The translations under genes were made by a program, and so were the position numbers. This document shows, in pieces, positions 11,274 through 26,800 of a stretch of DNA of 64,000 bases. Below the pieces are notes generated by a model, which did no database searches, was not told the DNA's origin, and saw nothing but the letters and a program-made list of their open reading frames with translations. The stretch is from Apophysomyces variabilis (taxonomy: Eukaryota; Mucoromycota; Mucoromycetes; Mucorales; Mucoraceae), in the NCBI GenBank assembly GCA_002749535.1, contig MZZL01000406.1, positions 974,295-1,038,294 on the forward strand, given 5' to 3'. The stretch's first letter is position 1. Every line of letters starts with the position of its first letter.

Positions 11274-12224
11274 ATTATCTTTCTTTTTCTCTAGTTATTG
11301 TTTATATAGGCTCCTTTCTTTTATGTATTGTATTTGTATATACTTATTTTTGATAAAAAAAATTGGATGATTTGGAGACGGGTGTTCTACACCGACAAAG
11401 ATTGTTTCAATGGACACATTTCTCAATGAATTTTGATTTCTATACAGAGTACAAGCTTTGCGCTTTCCTATTGAAAAAAGTTTGCTGTCCCAGCGTGTAC
11501 CGGTTTATAGCGTAAAGTGAATGCAATTCAGGCTTTTTGCTAATCAGTGGACTATGTTTCCTAGAACCAAAGCCGCATCTTTGCTAAGTTCGCTCGGGGC
11601 ATTGAATTACCAGTTATTGTAGATGGAATTGACATATGTCACAGACCTGCCTACAATGTTTGAAACACCTTGTACGACCCCTCGATCAAGTGCACGTTAA
11701 ATGGCTGAATACGTTTAGCTTTTGAGTATAAGGAGCAAAAAAGCATCATGACATTCAATGACACTTACCAAGTAGCGAGCATAGAACAGCACCTGTTCCA
11801 CCTTTGTATGAAACTGCGAATGCATCGTTCTTAAAATTAAAAATATTCCAAGATGGGTTTTGGTACGATGAGGGCAAAAGCGCAGGGCAAAAGCGCTGAG
11901 TATATGCATGAAGATACGAAAGCTTGTACCACATATCTTCCTGAGAATTTGATCTCTTAATTCCTGTTAAGCGATGTCTGCAGTTAAGGAAACGACAATA
12001 ATTTTAGTAAGGCTGTATATCCTAATGAAGCGAATAGTGATTATGCAAACTAACTTAAGAACAGTCATTATCATATAATGAAACAGCTACTGTCTTTATT
12101 TACTCTTAACATAGGATCCGAGGCGTAGGTGGAAGTGTGTCACCAAGTCTAAAAAAGAAACACTTTGATTCCCGCGTTCCTGCTTCTTTCGTTCCTCTAT
12201 ATTTTGCAGGAAAAGATCAGTACC
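11274..12224. other. Intergenic, 3' region of PHO84 and upstream region of helicase gene
   Basis: AT-rich, with no recognisable coding sequence or RNA gene. Confidence 0.5.
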
Positions 12225-15200
12225 ATGGTGGCCTTTGAAGTAATGAGCAGCAAAGTAATGTCAACTTTGAGCCTGATTTCCATTCTAGCACGACGGTACA
12301 TGCATAGAGCTGCCTAAATTCTCGATCTCCGAGTTGTCGAAACATTCATACTATAAGTGCGACAAGCTTATCAAACTATCTGGCCTTAGAGACACCAAAG
12401 CACTGAAAGAATCAGTTAATGCTAAACTACAACATCTGAATGCAGCCCGTTGTAAGCGAGGTAATCTGTTTGAAGAAGAGTTGTTAAGGAAGCTGGGTGA
12501 TGATATTGTCGATCACTCGCGCACTCCGGTGACAAATAGCAAGGAAGTGCTGAGGGACTGCAAGCACGGTCAAATACTATATCAGCTTGCTTGCGAGATG
12601 CCAGAGGAATTTTATGAGGATGAGCGGATAGGAAAGAAAGTATATCGGCTCTCTAAATTCATCCCCGACTTTCTCTGGATTAAGGAGGATCCAGCAACAA
12701 AGAAAAGGTTAATCTTCGTGGTGGATGCCAAGTCTTCAGCTGCAGTTACACCATCTCACCAGGTAATGCTCTTTTGTTCCTATCATTTTCACTCACAACG
12801 TGATGTTGACAGTTTCAAGTGGCTTCTTATGCTTATCTGATTAAATATATCATTCGTGATATTCCTGATCTCGAAATACATGAAATGGGTGGCGTACTAC
12901 TACCATCGGATAACGACGGACTCAACATAGAGACTTTCCGGATGGATATAGCAATACCAATGGTCAAGAGGTTCTATACGAATGAGCTGATTGCTATTGT
13001 TCGTAACCCCAAGCCAGACTGGCTGTTCAACGCCAATTGCAAGACATGCAATTATTCTGAACGCTGCAAAAAAGATACAGCGAACAATCTGGGAATCATT
13101 CCATATACAACAAAGCAAAAGGTCCAAACGGTTAAATCTAGCCCAACCGAAGACATTGAAGATTTGCTGAGCCCGTTTAAAGCTCTTCAGCTTAAAGACG
13201 CGAATAACAGTGCTGATATTGACGAATTGACTAAGGGCTTACAGTCAGTAGATCTTAACTCACAGAATCCCTATCTTATGCACCCCAAGAACAAGCCATA
13301 TCGCGAAGCATACAGTTCAGGGAAACCGCAAGTAATATGCTCAATTCAAGGATCTGCTTTCAACTAACCTTTTCCACAGTTTCTCGGTAACGGCACCATC
13401 ATGATGGCGTGGGATATAAGCCATGATATATTTATTTCAATGATTATCGATCCCATCTATGAAAAACCATGTGCGTATTCTATCCGCGTCTACGACGCAA
13501 ATACAGGGCGTAGTATCTCCGGAGGCCACTACGAATCGAGCACACCTCCATTGCAGGAGACAGACAAAGTTCGTGCAGAGTTGGCGAAGCTGGTAAAGTC
13601 TTTCGTTCTGGATCTTCACGCAGTACTTGAACGGATGGTCGGCTTGCGATGTATACTGTATGTCTATCAACCTACAGTAAAGACACATATGCAGAAGTGC
13701 TTGATTGACTTGGTTTCGACGGGAGCGGAGATGATTGAACCTGTGGGCATACGTGATGAGATATGCCGTATGGCGATTCAATGTCTGCTCGTCTTGTTTC
13801 AAGACACACAGCTTCTAAGGATATCCGGCGTAGATACAGTGCCTACGAGTGACGGCGTAGAGAAGAACGTATGTACGGTAGTGGGTCGCATGACTGTGCT
13901 AGATCAGCTACTGGAGGAGAACATCGCACTCGGAGTCCCTGGGTTTTATTCTTTCAAAGATATTGTGCAATGGATGATCGACCGTGATGCGGAGGTGATA
14001 GACGATGACACCTTATACGAAGCATGGTATAGCGGGAATAGTCTGTCCTCTTGCTTCGAGAAACACACTACTGCTCTGCGGCTAATCTTGGGATGCTATC
14101 GATCCCTGGCCAAGGGATACGAGACCAGCTCTAATGAAGAGCAGTTTCCTCTGAAAGCTGCCCCTTTCGAATGGATCCAGACGCAATCTTTCCGTTCTCC
14201 AATACTAGCCCGACTAGCTTTCTTTAAACGTCTCGAAGCATTCACAGAGTGTGATCGGATTCGTGAAGCACGGATCCAGGATTACAGAAGCTTAGGTCGT
14301 TATAGCAAAGTCCCAGGGCGTGGACTTTGTTTGGAATTTGTAGAGTTTAAAGATGTATATAGTCCGAAGCGCAAAATTGTGTCTCGAGGCGCTTGTTTCA
14401 AACTTGTTCAAGAGCCATTCAGACCACCAGTGCAGATACAGGCAGATATGCTCTCTATGAGCTACTTTGATCGATATCTACTTGTACCAGATACCCGTGA
14501 GGTAATTGCAAACATAACAGCCAAAAAAAAAGCGATTAACCTAAGCCGTCCACAGGGAATTCTGAAGGTTATTAAATACCCGGACATGGTTTATTGCAGA
14601 GAATTCAAGAAGCCAGGAATCAGTACTGTGCATTTACATAGCCGAGAGCAAGATGGCAACATTCTTGTTCTTACAGGCTGCCATCCGTCGCTGAAGCTTC
14701 AAACCGGTCGACGCTTCCGACTATATCAACGATATACAGACTACACGACCAACAAAGCCCTCGATATATTTTCCGAGATGGATCAAAAATGCGAAGACGA
14801 TAACTTGTTTATTGTAAGAAATATCTGTATGGAAAACAAGCTGTTGATAGAAGGGTCTCTAGCAATTATTGAAGGATCCAAATAGCTGGACTTTCACAAG
14901 GCCTCATGAATTCTCCAAACACATGGAATTAACGGCTTTGAAGATGCGAGACGAGTTTGATATGTCAGCATCACAGAAAGAAATTTGCGAGCAAGCTGTC
15001 CACCGAAGGATGCAGATTGTCTGGGGACCGCCAGTAAGTGTCATTCGACGCAGGATTTGTTGTTAATGGGTGACCTTTCACTGTTAGGGTTCCGGAAAGA
15101 CCGAGTATCTTGCGCGGTTCGTAAACTGGTATTTAAAATATCTTCACCAACCATCTGCCCACCAGGCACGACCGTTTATAATCGCAGTAACAGCTTTCAC

Positions 15201-16781
15201 GCGTCTAGCTATTACCAACCTTTTAGACAGGATAGCTTCAGTGCAAGAAACCTATTCTTGCAGCGAGCACTTTAGAATCGTGTCTTTAGAATCAGGTTCG
15301 GAGAGTTCGCCGTCTCGGTTCCTCAAACAAAAAGCAGAAAGACTTGAGAAGACTGCTCGAGATTATAGTCAGAAGGGGATAACAGCTCTGGTTGTTGGTG
15401 GGACCGTATGGGACTGGAGCAAGGTCAAAAATAGCTGGCTGGACTGGGCTGGTAGCGACATGATGATCATTGACGAAAGTTCGCAGGTAGTGCATGAGCC
15501 GCTTTTAAAATACATCTCCGGCGGCGTCTCATCCTTGACTTACCCTGCGTCTCCTTAGTTACTTGTCTCAGATGCTGCGGTGGCAATCGCTTCCTTAAAT
15601 GAGGCTAACGGCAGGCTAATCATAGCGGGAGATCATCTGGTAACAGAAAAAAGAGCCAACAAAAATGCTGATTACTTCTTGGCGTTTTATGTTCCTCATC
15701 ATTGGTCGTTAGCAATTAGGTCCCATTATCCATAACAGGTATCCACGGCTACCGTTGCATGAGCCCTTGCTTTTCGGATCTATCCAACAGGCGCTTATGC
15801 GAACAGAAAAGAACCAGTCGATCCCAACCAACGACGTGAGGTTAGGGCGGGGACAGTCTTATGATTTGGGGCCAAACACATTCCAGCTGAACGACAACTG
15901 GCGGATGGTGAGATTTCTTTTTCTTTTTGATATTGTATCTATGACTGGCTGACCTAAGGTGTGTTGGATGGATGATGAAGAATAAGGAGTTGAATGGCTT
16001 TTTCCAACAAATCTATGGCGACGATTATGTGTCACGATTTCCGGAAAGACTACTGGGATACAATAAGACCATCTTTGATGCTTTAGGAGCAGATATCCGA
16101 GCAGCACTCGATCCAAACAAATCAGTGACGATACTGGGAATTCCAACGGTCAGTGTGGAGGATGCTCTCGCGCATGATTGGACAGTCAGTGCAGCGGAAG
16201 TGGCTACCGAAGCCGAGGCGGTTGCACAGCTAGTGAAGGCACATTTTTCCACACGTGCGGTCGGTTCAGGATTAAAGAATGCCGCGGCAGATCGGCATGT
16301 GATGGTGGTGACACCACATCATCGTCAACGCGTAGCAGTCCAGCAGCACTTGCAAGAATTCGGTTCTCAGGTGATCGTCAATACAGTGGAAAAGCTCCAA
16401 GGACAAGAGTGCGAGCTCGTGATTGCCTGCTTTGCGGTGAGAGATCTTATGGAAAATCCTGAATTCATGCTGGATTTCAGACGCTGGAATGTTGCCATAT
16501 CAAGAGCAAGGTAAGAAAACCTGTGTTTCTTTCTTCTCCTTGTACAACCATTATGAAACAAGCTTGTTTTTCATTTTTTAAGGTGCAAAGCTATTGTTTT
16601 AATGACGTCTGATATGTTGTCACGAAAGACTATCCAAGCCAATGGACTTCAGCTATTGTGTAAAGGGGATTCCACCGAAGGCTGGGTATTCATTAATTTG
16701 CTGCAACATTGGGCGGAACACGCCGATGCTATTGTGATGTGGCTGTCATCATCCAAGATAACGCAAGAAGAAGTAAATTAG
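12225..16781 (+). CDS. RecB-type nuclease / SF1 helicase fusion protein
   Basis: Ten exons give about 1338 residues. Exons: 12225-12239, 12289-12762, 12813-13331, 13380-14813, 14863-15033, 15088-15486, 15559-15639, 15713-15907, 15981-16510, 16583-16781. The frame stays open across all nine GT-AG introns. The N-terminal PD-(D/E)XK nuclease shows IPDFLW (about 130), VVDAKSS (about 150) and SHQFQVASYAYL (about 165). An early Cys (YYKCDK) and CKTCNYSERC (C-x2-C-x5-C, about 238) match the iron-sulphur pattern of Dna2, AddB and Cas4. A middle region may be RNase H-like. The helicase has GPPGSGKT (about 869), IIDESSQ, AGDHLQLGP, VEKLQGQE and NVAISRAR. The layout resembles bacterial TM0106-type RecB-like proteins more than Dna2. 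It presumably acts on nucleic acid ends or forks; the substrate is unknown. Confidence 0.85.
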
Positions 16782-17015
16782 TCAGCGTTCGTTAGCTAGA
16801 AGATGGTGGGTGATGCTGAAATTTTATTGCTTTGCGGAAAGAAAATGCTGATATTAATACAAACGGAAAAAACAAGCAAAGAAGAACAAAAAGGACGTTT
16901 TTTTGTGTGGATGGGTATGTATATATGAGAGGGATAAACGCAAGTTTTCGAACAAACGAATTCTTTTTTCCTGCATAAGCTGGAGAATAGGCTTTAAACC
17001 CTCTTGTTTTGTTTT

Positions 17016-18839
<1,824 letters not shown>

Positions 18840-21040
18840 TTTATCTGCTATTCTTTTCCTTTGGATAGAAAGATGGAGTAAAAGAGAAAGAGGATATAAT
18901 CCAAGAAAAGAAAAGAAATGATTAAAGAGAAGAGAAAGGGAAAGGTTAATTGCTTTTTTCACCTTTGTTTTAAAAGCATAGAGCAGTATGGGGGGAGGGA
19001 GGGGAAAGACGGGAAGACTGGCTTTGTCAGGTGGCCCTCTCTTTCTTCTCTCTCTCTCTGTCACTGTGTGTGTCTATCTTTCTTCCCCCCCACTATTGTA
19101 TTTTGCCTGCTCTCCGGATTTGTTTGATTGGATTGGGGGTGAAGGGGAGGTTGTGGTTGTAGTGGTTTGCTTATGAGCCCTTCAAATTCGGCTGACATAT
19201 CCGTGATCAGCTGAATAGAATGATGTTTCTTTCGGGCATCTTGCAGCAAGAAAGATGGAAGAAATGACGCTCTTGTGCTTTTCTTCCCTCCCCCCTCCTC
19301 CTCCTTCTCTCCCCTCTCCTTGGCAGCTTAAGCCCTCTCTTTCTTACTTCACTCATTCACTCTGTGTGTGTGGATTACTCATGCAGTAAACTTTATTTTG
19401 GCGCGTTCCTTTTCATGGATTGTTTTCACTGTGAATTTCTCTCTCCCTCCTTATCATTTTCGTGCGTATATATGATGCTCCCTGCCTTTTTTTTTTTGCC
19501 TTAACGATGCACTGTGCATGTTTTCTTCCCTTACCACACTGTTTTTTTTCCTATTTCCCATTATCTTGACAACGATATAAAGTAAAAAAATGATGTTTAC
19601 ATTAAAAGTAAATAGAATGTTCTGTTCTCTGCTTATTTACCCTTTACTTCTCGAAATAAACAAAGCCTGCTTATCTCTTGGTTGCTGTTGAGGTGCGAGC
19701 GCAGTCCTCTTAGGCTTTGATCCTGCATGCAAACGTCTATCCATATTCTTTCTATGTATGGGAATTGGGCGCTCCAACAAACTCACTTGGCCTATTCTAT
19801 TTTTTTTTTTCCTTTCTATCGATGGATTCTTTCATGAGTTCTACCGGTTTTATTACTTTTCCTGGATGATTTTCCTGTTTGCATGTATGGTTTTTCCAAA
19901 CACAGGGGAAAAGAAAGGGGTTCATAGATCATCCAACGTTATTTGTTACCAGTGAAAAGGTTAAGTTGTTTATCTGCAAACGGAATGACGAGCCGATGGT
20001 GCCGTCGATAACCACGGGCTAAACATCACAGGGTTTATAAAAAAGTGCTTCGTTATTTCTTTTTTTAACCAGGTTTATAGACGTATTTGGGTTGCGTTCG
20101 GTTTCTCTCCAGGACAAAGATTTAAGATTTGAGCCCATCCGAATATGGCCAAATAAACCTCGCAGTTTTTAGGATGTGAGTGGATTCGGAAATGGACCAA
20201 GTAAGAGACGAAGACAGAGACAGAGACAGAGTGAGTGACTGATTGGTGCAGTCCAAGACGATATATCTCAAAAGGTCATGCAAGTTGGATGAATCGCTCA
20301 TGCTTTTCGTACTGTTTCATCTCTATGCAAAAAACGCCCATCAAAAAATGAGCCTTACCTTTTTGCTTCTTTGCCGCCTGATCCTAACCATATCCGAATG
20401 CAATCTCATAAAAAGAAATAATGGGCGCAGTGTTTCAAATGTTAAAAATGGTAAAGTGTTAATCTACCTTTTTTACCCTCTATATGCTCAGCTGCAACAA
20501 AAAAGAAGGTTTATCAGGGCGTCACCGAAACAAACTTAGTCTCTTCTTCTCTTTCATATGTCTTTTCGTTCTTATTGCATAGAGTGATTCAAGTATCACG
20601 TTACATTTGGGAAGCATCCCGGTAACTATCCCGATGCAGTGATCAACCCATATCCTGTCACCCAGACGTGCATACCCAGGTTTTTCCTCATGGGAAACGC
20701 AACAATATTCCTTCATACTTTCCCTCCATCTGTCTTTCTCTCTCTCACTGTCTCCCTCTCATCCTTCTCCTCTAAATCGGCACAATCCATGTACCCTGGA
20801 TGCTATGCATGCAGCACATGACATGCATCTTCCTTACGTACTTCATTGTAACTGTGCTGTGAGGTAGCAATCCGAACATAGGAAAACTCTTTTTTGTTTT
20901 CTTTCTTTTGGCAGTCCTCCGAAAAAGAGGTATGACAAACGATCGCCGGTGTTATTGTTGATGGTCAATGCGGTTTTCCTAGTGCTATTGTTTGTGTTTC
21001 TATCCTTTTTCTTTCCTGTCCACGCTTTGTTGATGCTGTT
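18840..21040. other. Long upstream region of forkhead gene, low complexity
   Basis: It contains pyrimidine-rich blocks (about 19040-19370), a T9 run near 19800 and a short hexamer repeat, (GACAGA)3, near 20212-20230. No coding sequence is recognised. It is likely a long 5' leader and promoter for the forkhead gene plus the 3' flank of TIM50. Confidence 0.5.
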
Positions 21041-22706
21041 CTACTGCTGCTGCGATTGTGGCTCGCCAAGCAATTGGTCTGGAGGAAGCAGTGGTTGACC
21101 CTGAAAGCAAATTTTAAGTTCATACTTTTTGCCCTTTGTTTAGTCTTTTCTTTCGATTGTTACCGAGGCAGCGTGTGACATCATCTCCCATACAGTCATC
21201 TTCATCTCGCCCATCTTTTCCTGCTGCATTTTCATAGCCTGCATCATCTCGTCTTGTTGCTTCTTCATGTTCTCTTGCTCTGCATTAAATGCCTCTCTAA
21301 TATATGCAATACGTTGTTCTAAAACGGTAGGTGGAGGTTCCTGTTCCTCTTGCGCGGAAAAGAGCGAGCCCAGGTTTCTCTTGCCCTTCTTCGATGCCTG
21401 CTCTTCCAGCCATTGCTTTCGGTGCTCTTCTTTCATCTGAGCCTCGCGCTTGGCCCATTCAGTGGGAATATGCTTTCCCTCGAAACTCTTCAAAATAGGT
21501 CTGACATCGTCTGGATTACTCACAGCAATCACTTAACAAAAGCAGTTAGTACGATTCCCTTCTTTGATTCTGCTCCATTGATGTATGTCAACCTACCCTC
21601 CAGGAAAGGAATGTACGACAGCAGATCTCTATCATCGGGTTCACCATGCCAAGGCTTCAATGCAACACCGTTCTCCGGTTGGAGGGAAAAGGCTTCCGGA
21701 GAACAGTCCATAATAATGACCTTGCTCAGATCACGGTTTAAATGCGACAAATCTTTGACAAACTTTCCGTCCACATAACGTGTACCTTCACGGTACACTC
21801 TGTACAAGGCGTAATTATAGGGGTCCAGTTTATCCAAGATGGGTTGGGCATTCTAATCCATCACATAAGAATAATCCTACCATTCAAGTTTAAACTTACC
21901 ATAGCCTGCTGAGATGTGAAAATGACAATCTCATAGAACTGAGATAGATAGGATAAGAAATAGTCGACACCTGGTCGTTTAGCATGGCGCCATCCATGTT
22001 GTTTCTTTTCCAGGAAACCATGTTATTAATATTGACCGTTTCATCGGTTTTGATTATACTTACATCCCAAGTCGAATGAACCAAAGTATCGCTCAAGTTG
22101 ATCACCAAAGTAAAAGGCGCTCGGTATTGTTCAGGTACGTCAGGAAGGATTTTTTCCCATGCAGGTTCGTTTAGTTTCTAGAAGAAAAAAGTAATGAGAT
22201 ATGCGACCTATTGAAATAATCAACCTACATCTTGGAACTCTTTAAAACGATCAATGCAACGGTTGTAGGCTGCCACAAATCCATTTTCCTCAGCGTACTT
22301 AATAATAACAAGACAATGAGCCCGTCCATTCCTTTTCTCGTAGAATCTAGATACCATACCTTATCCACACGGCCATCTTCGAATGGTCGGCCTAATGAAT
22401 CAATATCAGTACTCCGTCCGATACAGATATCCGCTTCTAATTACCGAAATAGAATAGGGAACCGAGACCAAGGCCAGTAGCAGCCCCGCTGCCCAAAGCA
22501 ATGGTCTTCCATGTACTGTCACCCTCTCCAGAAGGCTTTGTTGGCTTCTTCTCGCCCTTGGGTAAGGTTGCTTTGCGTCCTGCCTTTCGAGCTAAGGCCT
22601 CCTCAAGCAAGGCTTGCGAAGATTGCTGCTCGGGTGTGGATGCATAGGCACGTCGAGCAGCTAAATGGGCTGATCGCTGGAATCGCTGAATCGTTTGGCG
22701 AAACAT
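21041..22706 (-). CDS. TIM50: Mitochondrial import inner membrane translocase subunit Tim50
   Basis: Several short exons starting at ATG 22704-22706 ([21 protein letters not shown], a basic presequence). A Gly-rich membrane segment ([19 protein letters not shown]) is followed by the FCP1-like domain: [80 protein letters not shown], and KPWHGEPDD. The phosphatase motif DxDx(T/V) reads NLSDT, so the domain should be non-catalytic, as in known Tim50, the presequence receptor of TIM23. The C-terminal coiled stretch is Met/Gln/Glu-rich. The frame could stop at 21140, but a donor at 21163 and acceptor before 21100 add a last exon ending GEPQSQQQ at 21041, which I prefer. Confidence 0.9.
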
Positions 22707-23806
22707 TGCCGGGACAGACGGGCAAAAAAAGTGTGGAAATTTCCAGGGGGCGATGCTGCAAATCTCTGGCACTATTCACGGTGGCTTGTTCTCAAACTGC
22801 GATACAAGCGACGGTTCTTGCACTGCCCAATAGGAAAAGTTTTCGGCTGTTTCAAATAGTTTCAATACACGGTTTCAATAAACCTACGTTAGCTGAGCGT
22901 CGTTCTTGGCTTCGGTTACAAACGGTATGTACGCTAATATGGGTACTACTGTAGTGTGGATAAACAGCGAGTGAAAAGACATAGGCTTTCCAAAAAAACT
23001 CCGCACGAATTGTTTTTGAACGCCTATAATGCAACACTCCAAGAGTTTTACCGGCTTTCTTCACAAGTAAAAGTATTTTCTTCATATTCATTATATTTAC
23101 AGCGTCAGTCTACTTGTTTATTGACATAAAGCCTGTTAGAGTAACGAAAAGTAATATATTGTAAGCAGTAAGTGGTAGTCTGGGATCAACGAATGCGCCA
23201 TGCCCCAAAGATATCAAACCACAACCATCACTGAAATTAGTTTAATATCACATTAATGGACGCCTCAGTCTAAAGAACGTTTCTACGTGTAAATTTCGCA
23301 AAACAATTTTCTCTAAAACGTGGTAATCAGAGCTTTGTGCGATTTCCCGTGAAGAAAAGAGAGAAAGAGAGAAAGGGAATCATATTGTATCCAGGATTCT
23401 CCTCACAGACTTCTGCCAGCGGCATGTTCATTGGCTCTTCAGCTGAAAATTGATTGGGTGAAAGTCTCCTTGTGCATTCGCTTATTTTGCCGCAACCAAA
23501 GATTTCTTGCCATACCCAACGTATTATGTATCTTCTACACCGTAAGTTAACTTTAACAAATACTGATCGCTAAAGATCTACATTTGTTAATTAAGAAAAC
23601 GAGTGAGCAAAATCCATCATCGATGGAAAACACCTATACGATTATCACATTTTTTTCACTTTTAAATGCAACCACTTTCCTTATCCCGGATGATTTTCTA
23701 TTTTACTTCTGAATATCGTTTTTTCATTACTTCACGTAAAAATAGACGTAGATTAAAAAAAATCAGTCCTTTGCACGTCTTCCTCTTTGCAATATCGTTC
23801 GCCACC
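22707..23806. other. Divergent promoter region between TIM50 and FKS
   Basis: About 1.1 kb between two divergent start codons. No coding sequence or repeat recognised. Confidence 0.5.
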
Positions 23807-26800
23807 ATGGTCCCGCGTTCGCCTCATCCTCGAGGATACCACTCCGCGCAGGAATTGAACCAGGCAAGAAATGAAGCGCCTGTCCGCCTAGACAACGATT
23901 CGTTCACAAATATCAGGGCATATTACATACAAGCGTGAGTCAACGAAACTATCAATATTATCACGTGCTAATAGCGCTACAATCAGAATGATGCCAGAGA
24001 CGGACCTTGCCAGTAACAGCAGCAGTAGCAGCATTGCTACTAGACAAACCGACACTAAACATCGTTCCGACCACCCCGCTCATCTTCCGGGAGGATCTCT
24101 TCCAATTTTAGCCAAAAACAAAGAAGAAAGAGGTAATACCTCCAAGAACACAAGGATGGGATGAAACTCAGGAATGCGATGGTCGTAATTCCCTGTATTA
24201 ACTTTTGGACGGTTAGACATTGCGAAGAAGAATAAGCAAAAAAGCTCTTCGGCCATCCTTTACACGAATGATCGGATGGATCTGATCCAACCACAAATTG
24301 ATCCTCGGAATTCACGTCGTTCGATTAATGTATTTGAGTCTTTAACAAGTCCCGATGAAGGACGGTACTCTCGGTATGATTCGTCTCTGGACTTTTTGCG
24401 CGCGTCTTTGGATCGAAAACGATTAGCAGAAAATCTATCGGGCGAGCACTATATCCTCCACACAAGTCTTCCTCCAGCAAGTAAACGGAAAAGTGCATTT
24501 CTAGAGTTCAGCCACGATCAACGGAATACATATCCTTCATGGATTGCTCATGATACTATTCCCATGCCAGAAGACGACATAAGGAATGAATTGATCGATA
24601 TTGCTCGCAAGCTTGGATTCCAATTAGACAATGCCGCCAACATGTACGAACATCTCATGGTCATGCTGGATTCTCGTTCATCGCGAATGTCTCCTCAACT
24701 GGCTTTGGATACGCTGCATGCTGAATACATTGGCGGCGAAGGGGCTAACTATCGCCGATGGTATTTTGCCACGCGTATGTATCTGATCGACAAACCAAGG
24801 TTTGTCAGCGATAAAAGGAAAGAAAAGGACGAGAGAGAGGATCAGAAATCGGAAAAGAGTCAAGAAGAACAGCAGCACGAGCAAATAACCGAATGGGAGT
24901 CGTTAGAAGCAGACGAGGCGTTAAGGATTGCGGATGAACGCTGGAAGTTGCGGATGCAAACATTATCCAACAAACAAAAAGTACGCGACCTATGCCTGTA
25001 CCTTCTGATCTGGGGCGAGGCAGCATCTGTTCGATTCATGCCGGAGGCATTGTGCTTTCTTTATAAACTAGCAAGCGACTATGTAATACACAGTCCCGTC
25101 GATGAAAGCATGCCACAAGACGCATTCATGGATGACATTATTACACCTCTGTATCGTTTCATCCGTGATCAGCTCTACGCATCGATCGATGGACGTCTTG
25201 TAAAAAGGGAGAGAGACCATCATCGGGTCATCGGTTACGACGACGTGAACGAATTCTTCTGGGATCCGCATTGCTTAAGAAAGATTTGTGCCTCCGACGT
25301 GCCCTTAATGCAACTAGAGCCTGGTCGGCGATATCCATCGCTCAAAGACGTCAATTGGAAAAAAGTCTTCAAGAAGACTTACAAGGAAAAGAGGTCTTGG
25401 ATGCATATATCTATAAATTTTGTACGAGTCTGGATCATACATATTGTTTCATTTTGGTATTATATCGGTGGCAACGCGGGCGCGATTTACCTGAACGATG
25501 ATCCGAAAATAGCGGAACTAGAGCAATCCGTACAATTGTCCGTCGCAGCACTTGGAGGAGCCATTGCCGTTCTGCTGATGATCGTAGGCTCGATTGCAGA
25601 ATACACTTATTTACCCACATCCTGGGCGAATACGAGGGTAATCACGAAACGTATGGTATGGCTAGCTATGTTACTAGTGGTCAATGCGGGTCCAACGGTT
25701 TACTGCGTGATGATCGATCGACAGAGTACTCTGTCGAAGATCATTGCTGTTATACAGCTCCTTGTCAGCGTCGCCACGACCCTCTATCTCGCCATCACTC
25801 CACCAGCCCGCTTGTTTCAATGGACAAAGCCAAGTCTTGCGAGACAGCAATTTACGGCCAACTTCCCTCCCCTGAAAAAGATGGATAGCATCATGTCCAT
25901 CGGGATGTGGCTGTGTGTCTTTACCTGCAAGTTGATTGAGTCCTATTTCTTCTTGGCTCTGTCATTCAAGGATCCACTCAAAGTCATCAGTAAGATGAGT
26001 ATTGTCAAGTGCAACGATGCCATTTTGGGATCGTTACTTTGCAGACAGATGCCGTTGATAACCCTTGGTCTCATGTTTTTAATGGATCTTATCCTTTATT
26101 TCCTTGATACATACCTTTGGTACGTTATCTGGAACACGATTTTCTCGGTTGCTCGATCGTTTTATTTGGGTATCTCCGTGTGGTCGCCATGGAGAAACAT
26201 CTTTTCACAACTCCCCATCCGTATCTTTGTTAAACTTTTGGCCACAACACACTCAGAGGTGAGCGGCAGTCAAAACGAGCTCTGTGCACAGGTCTGGAAC
26301 GCTATTGTGATTGCCATGTACAGAGAGCACCTGCTTACAATGGAACAAACAGAAAAGCTACTCTATCAACAGACCGTATGTTTTCCCGCTTTTTCTTTCT
26401 TTTTCTCCTAAGCTACGCTGATTCCCATGTTCTTACCTGAGCGCTTGTTAGACATATGGTGGTCAAGATGATTCCAATATCAAGCCTCCGCCATTCTTTA
26501 TTTCGCAGGAGGATACCGCATTTAAAACGGAATATTTTCCTCGCGGTGGAGAAGCGGAACGTCGTATGCACTTCTTTGCACAGAGTTTGACAACACCCAT
26601 GCCACAACCACAGCCTGTTGATCGTATGCCGTCTTTCACGGTTCTAACAGTAAGATACGCCTTTATTGAATAGATGCCATTCTTTTGCCTCAATTTTAGC
26701 TCACTATTGAATTATCTGTTTATCCTGTTGCCAGCCCCATTATGGAGAAAAAATATTATTGTCACTGCGTGAAATCATTCGTGAAGAGAACAGGAACACA

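Noticed and set aside
12225..16781. Helicase gene as two or more separate genes
   Set aside because: All nine introns are 48-75 nt GT-AG with consistent phase, and the helicase motifs follow in the expected order.
20205..20235. Regularly spaced GACAGA repeat considered as part of a larger array
   Set aside because: Only three tandem copies with no spacers. Simple sequence, not a CRISPR or satellite.
22050..22130. Tim50 FCP1-like domain as an active phosphatase
   Set aside because: The motif reads NLSDT instead of DxDx(T/V), and context and targeting sequence fit the non-catalytic Tim50 receptor.
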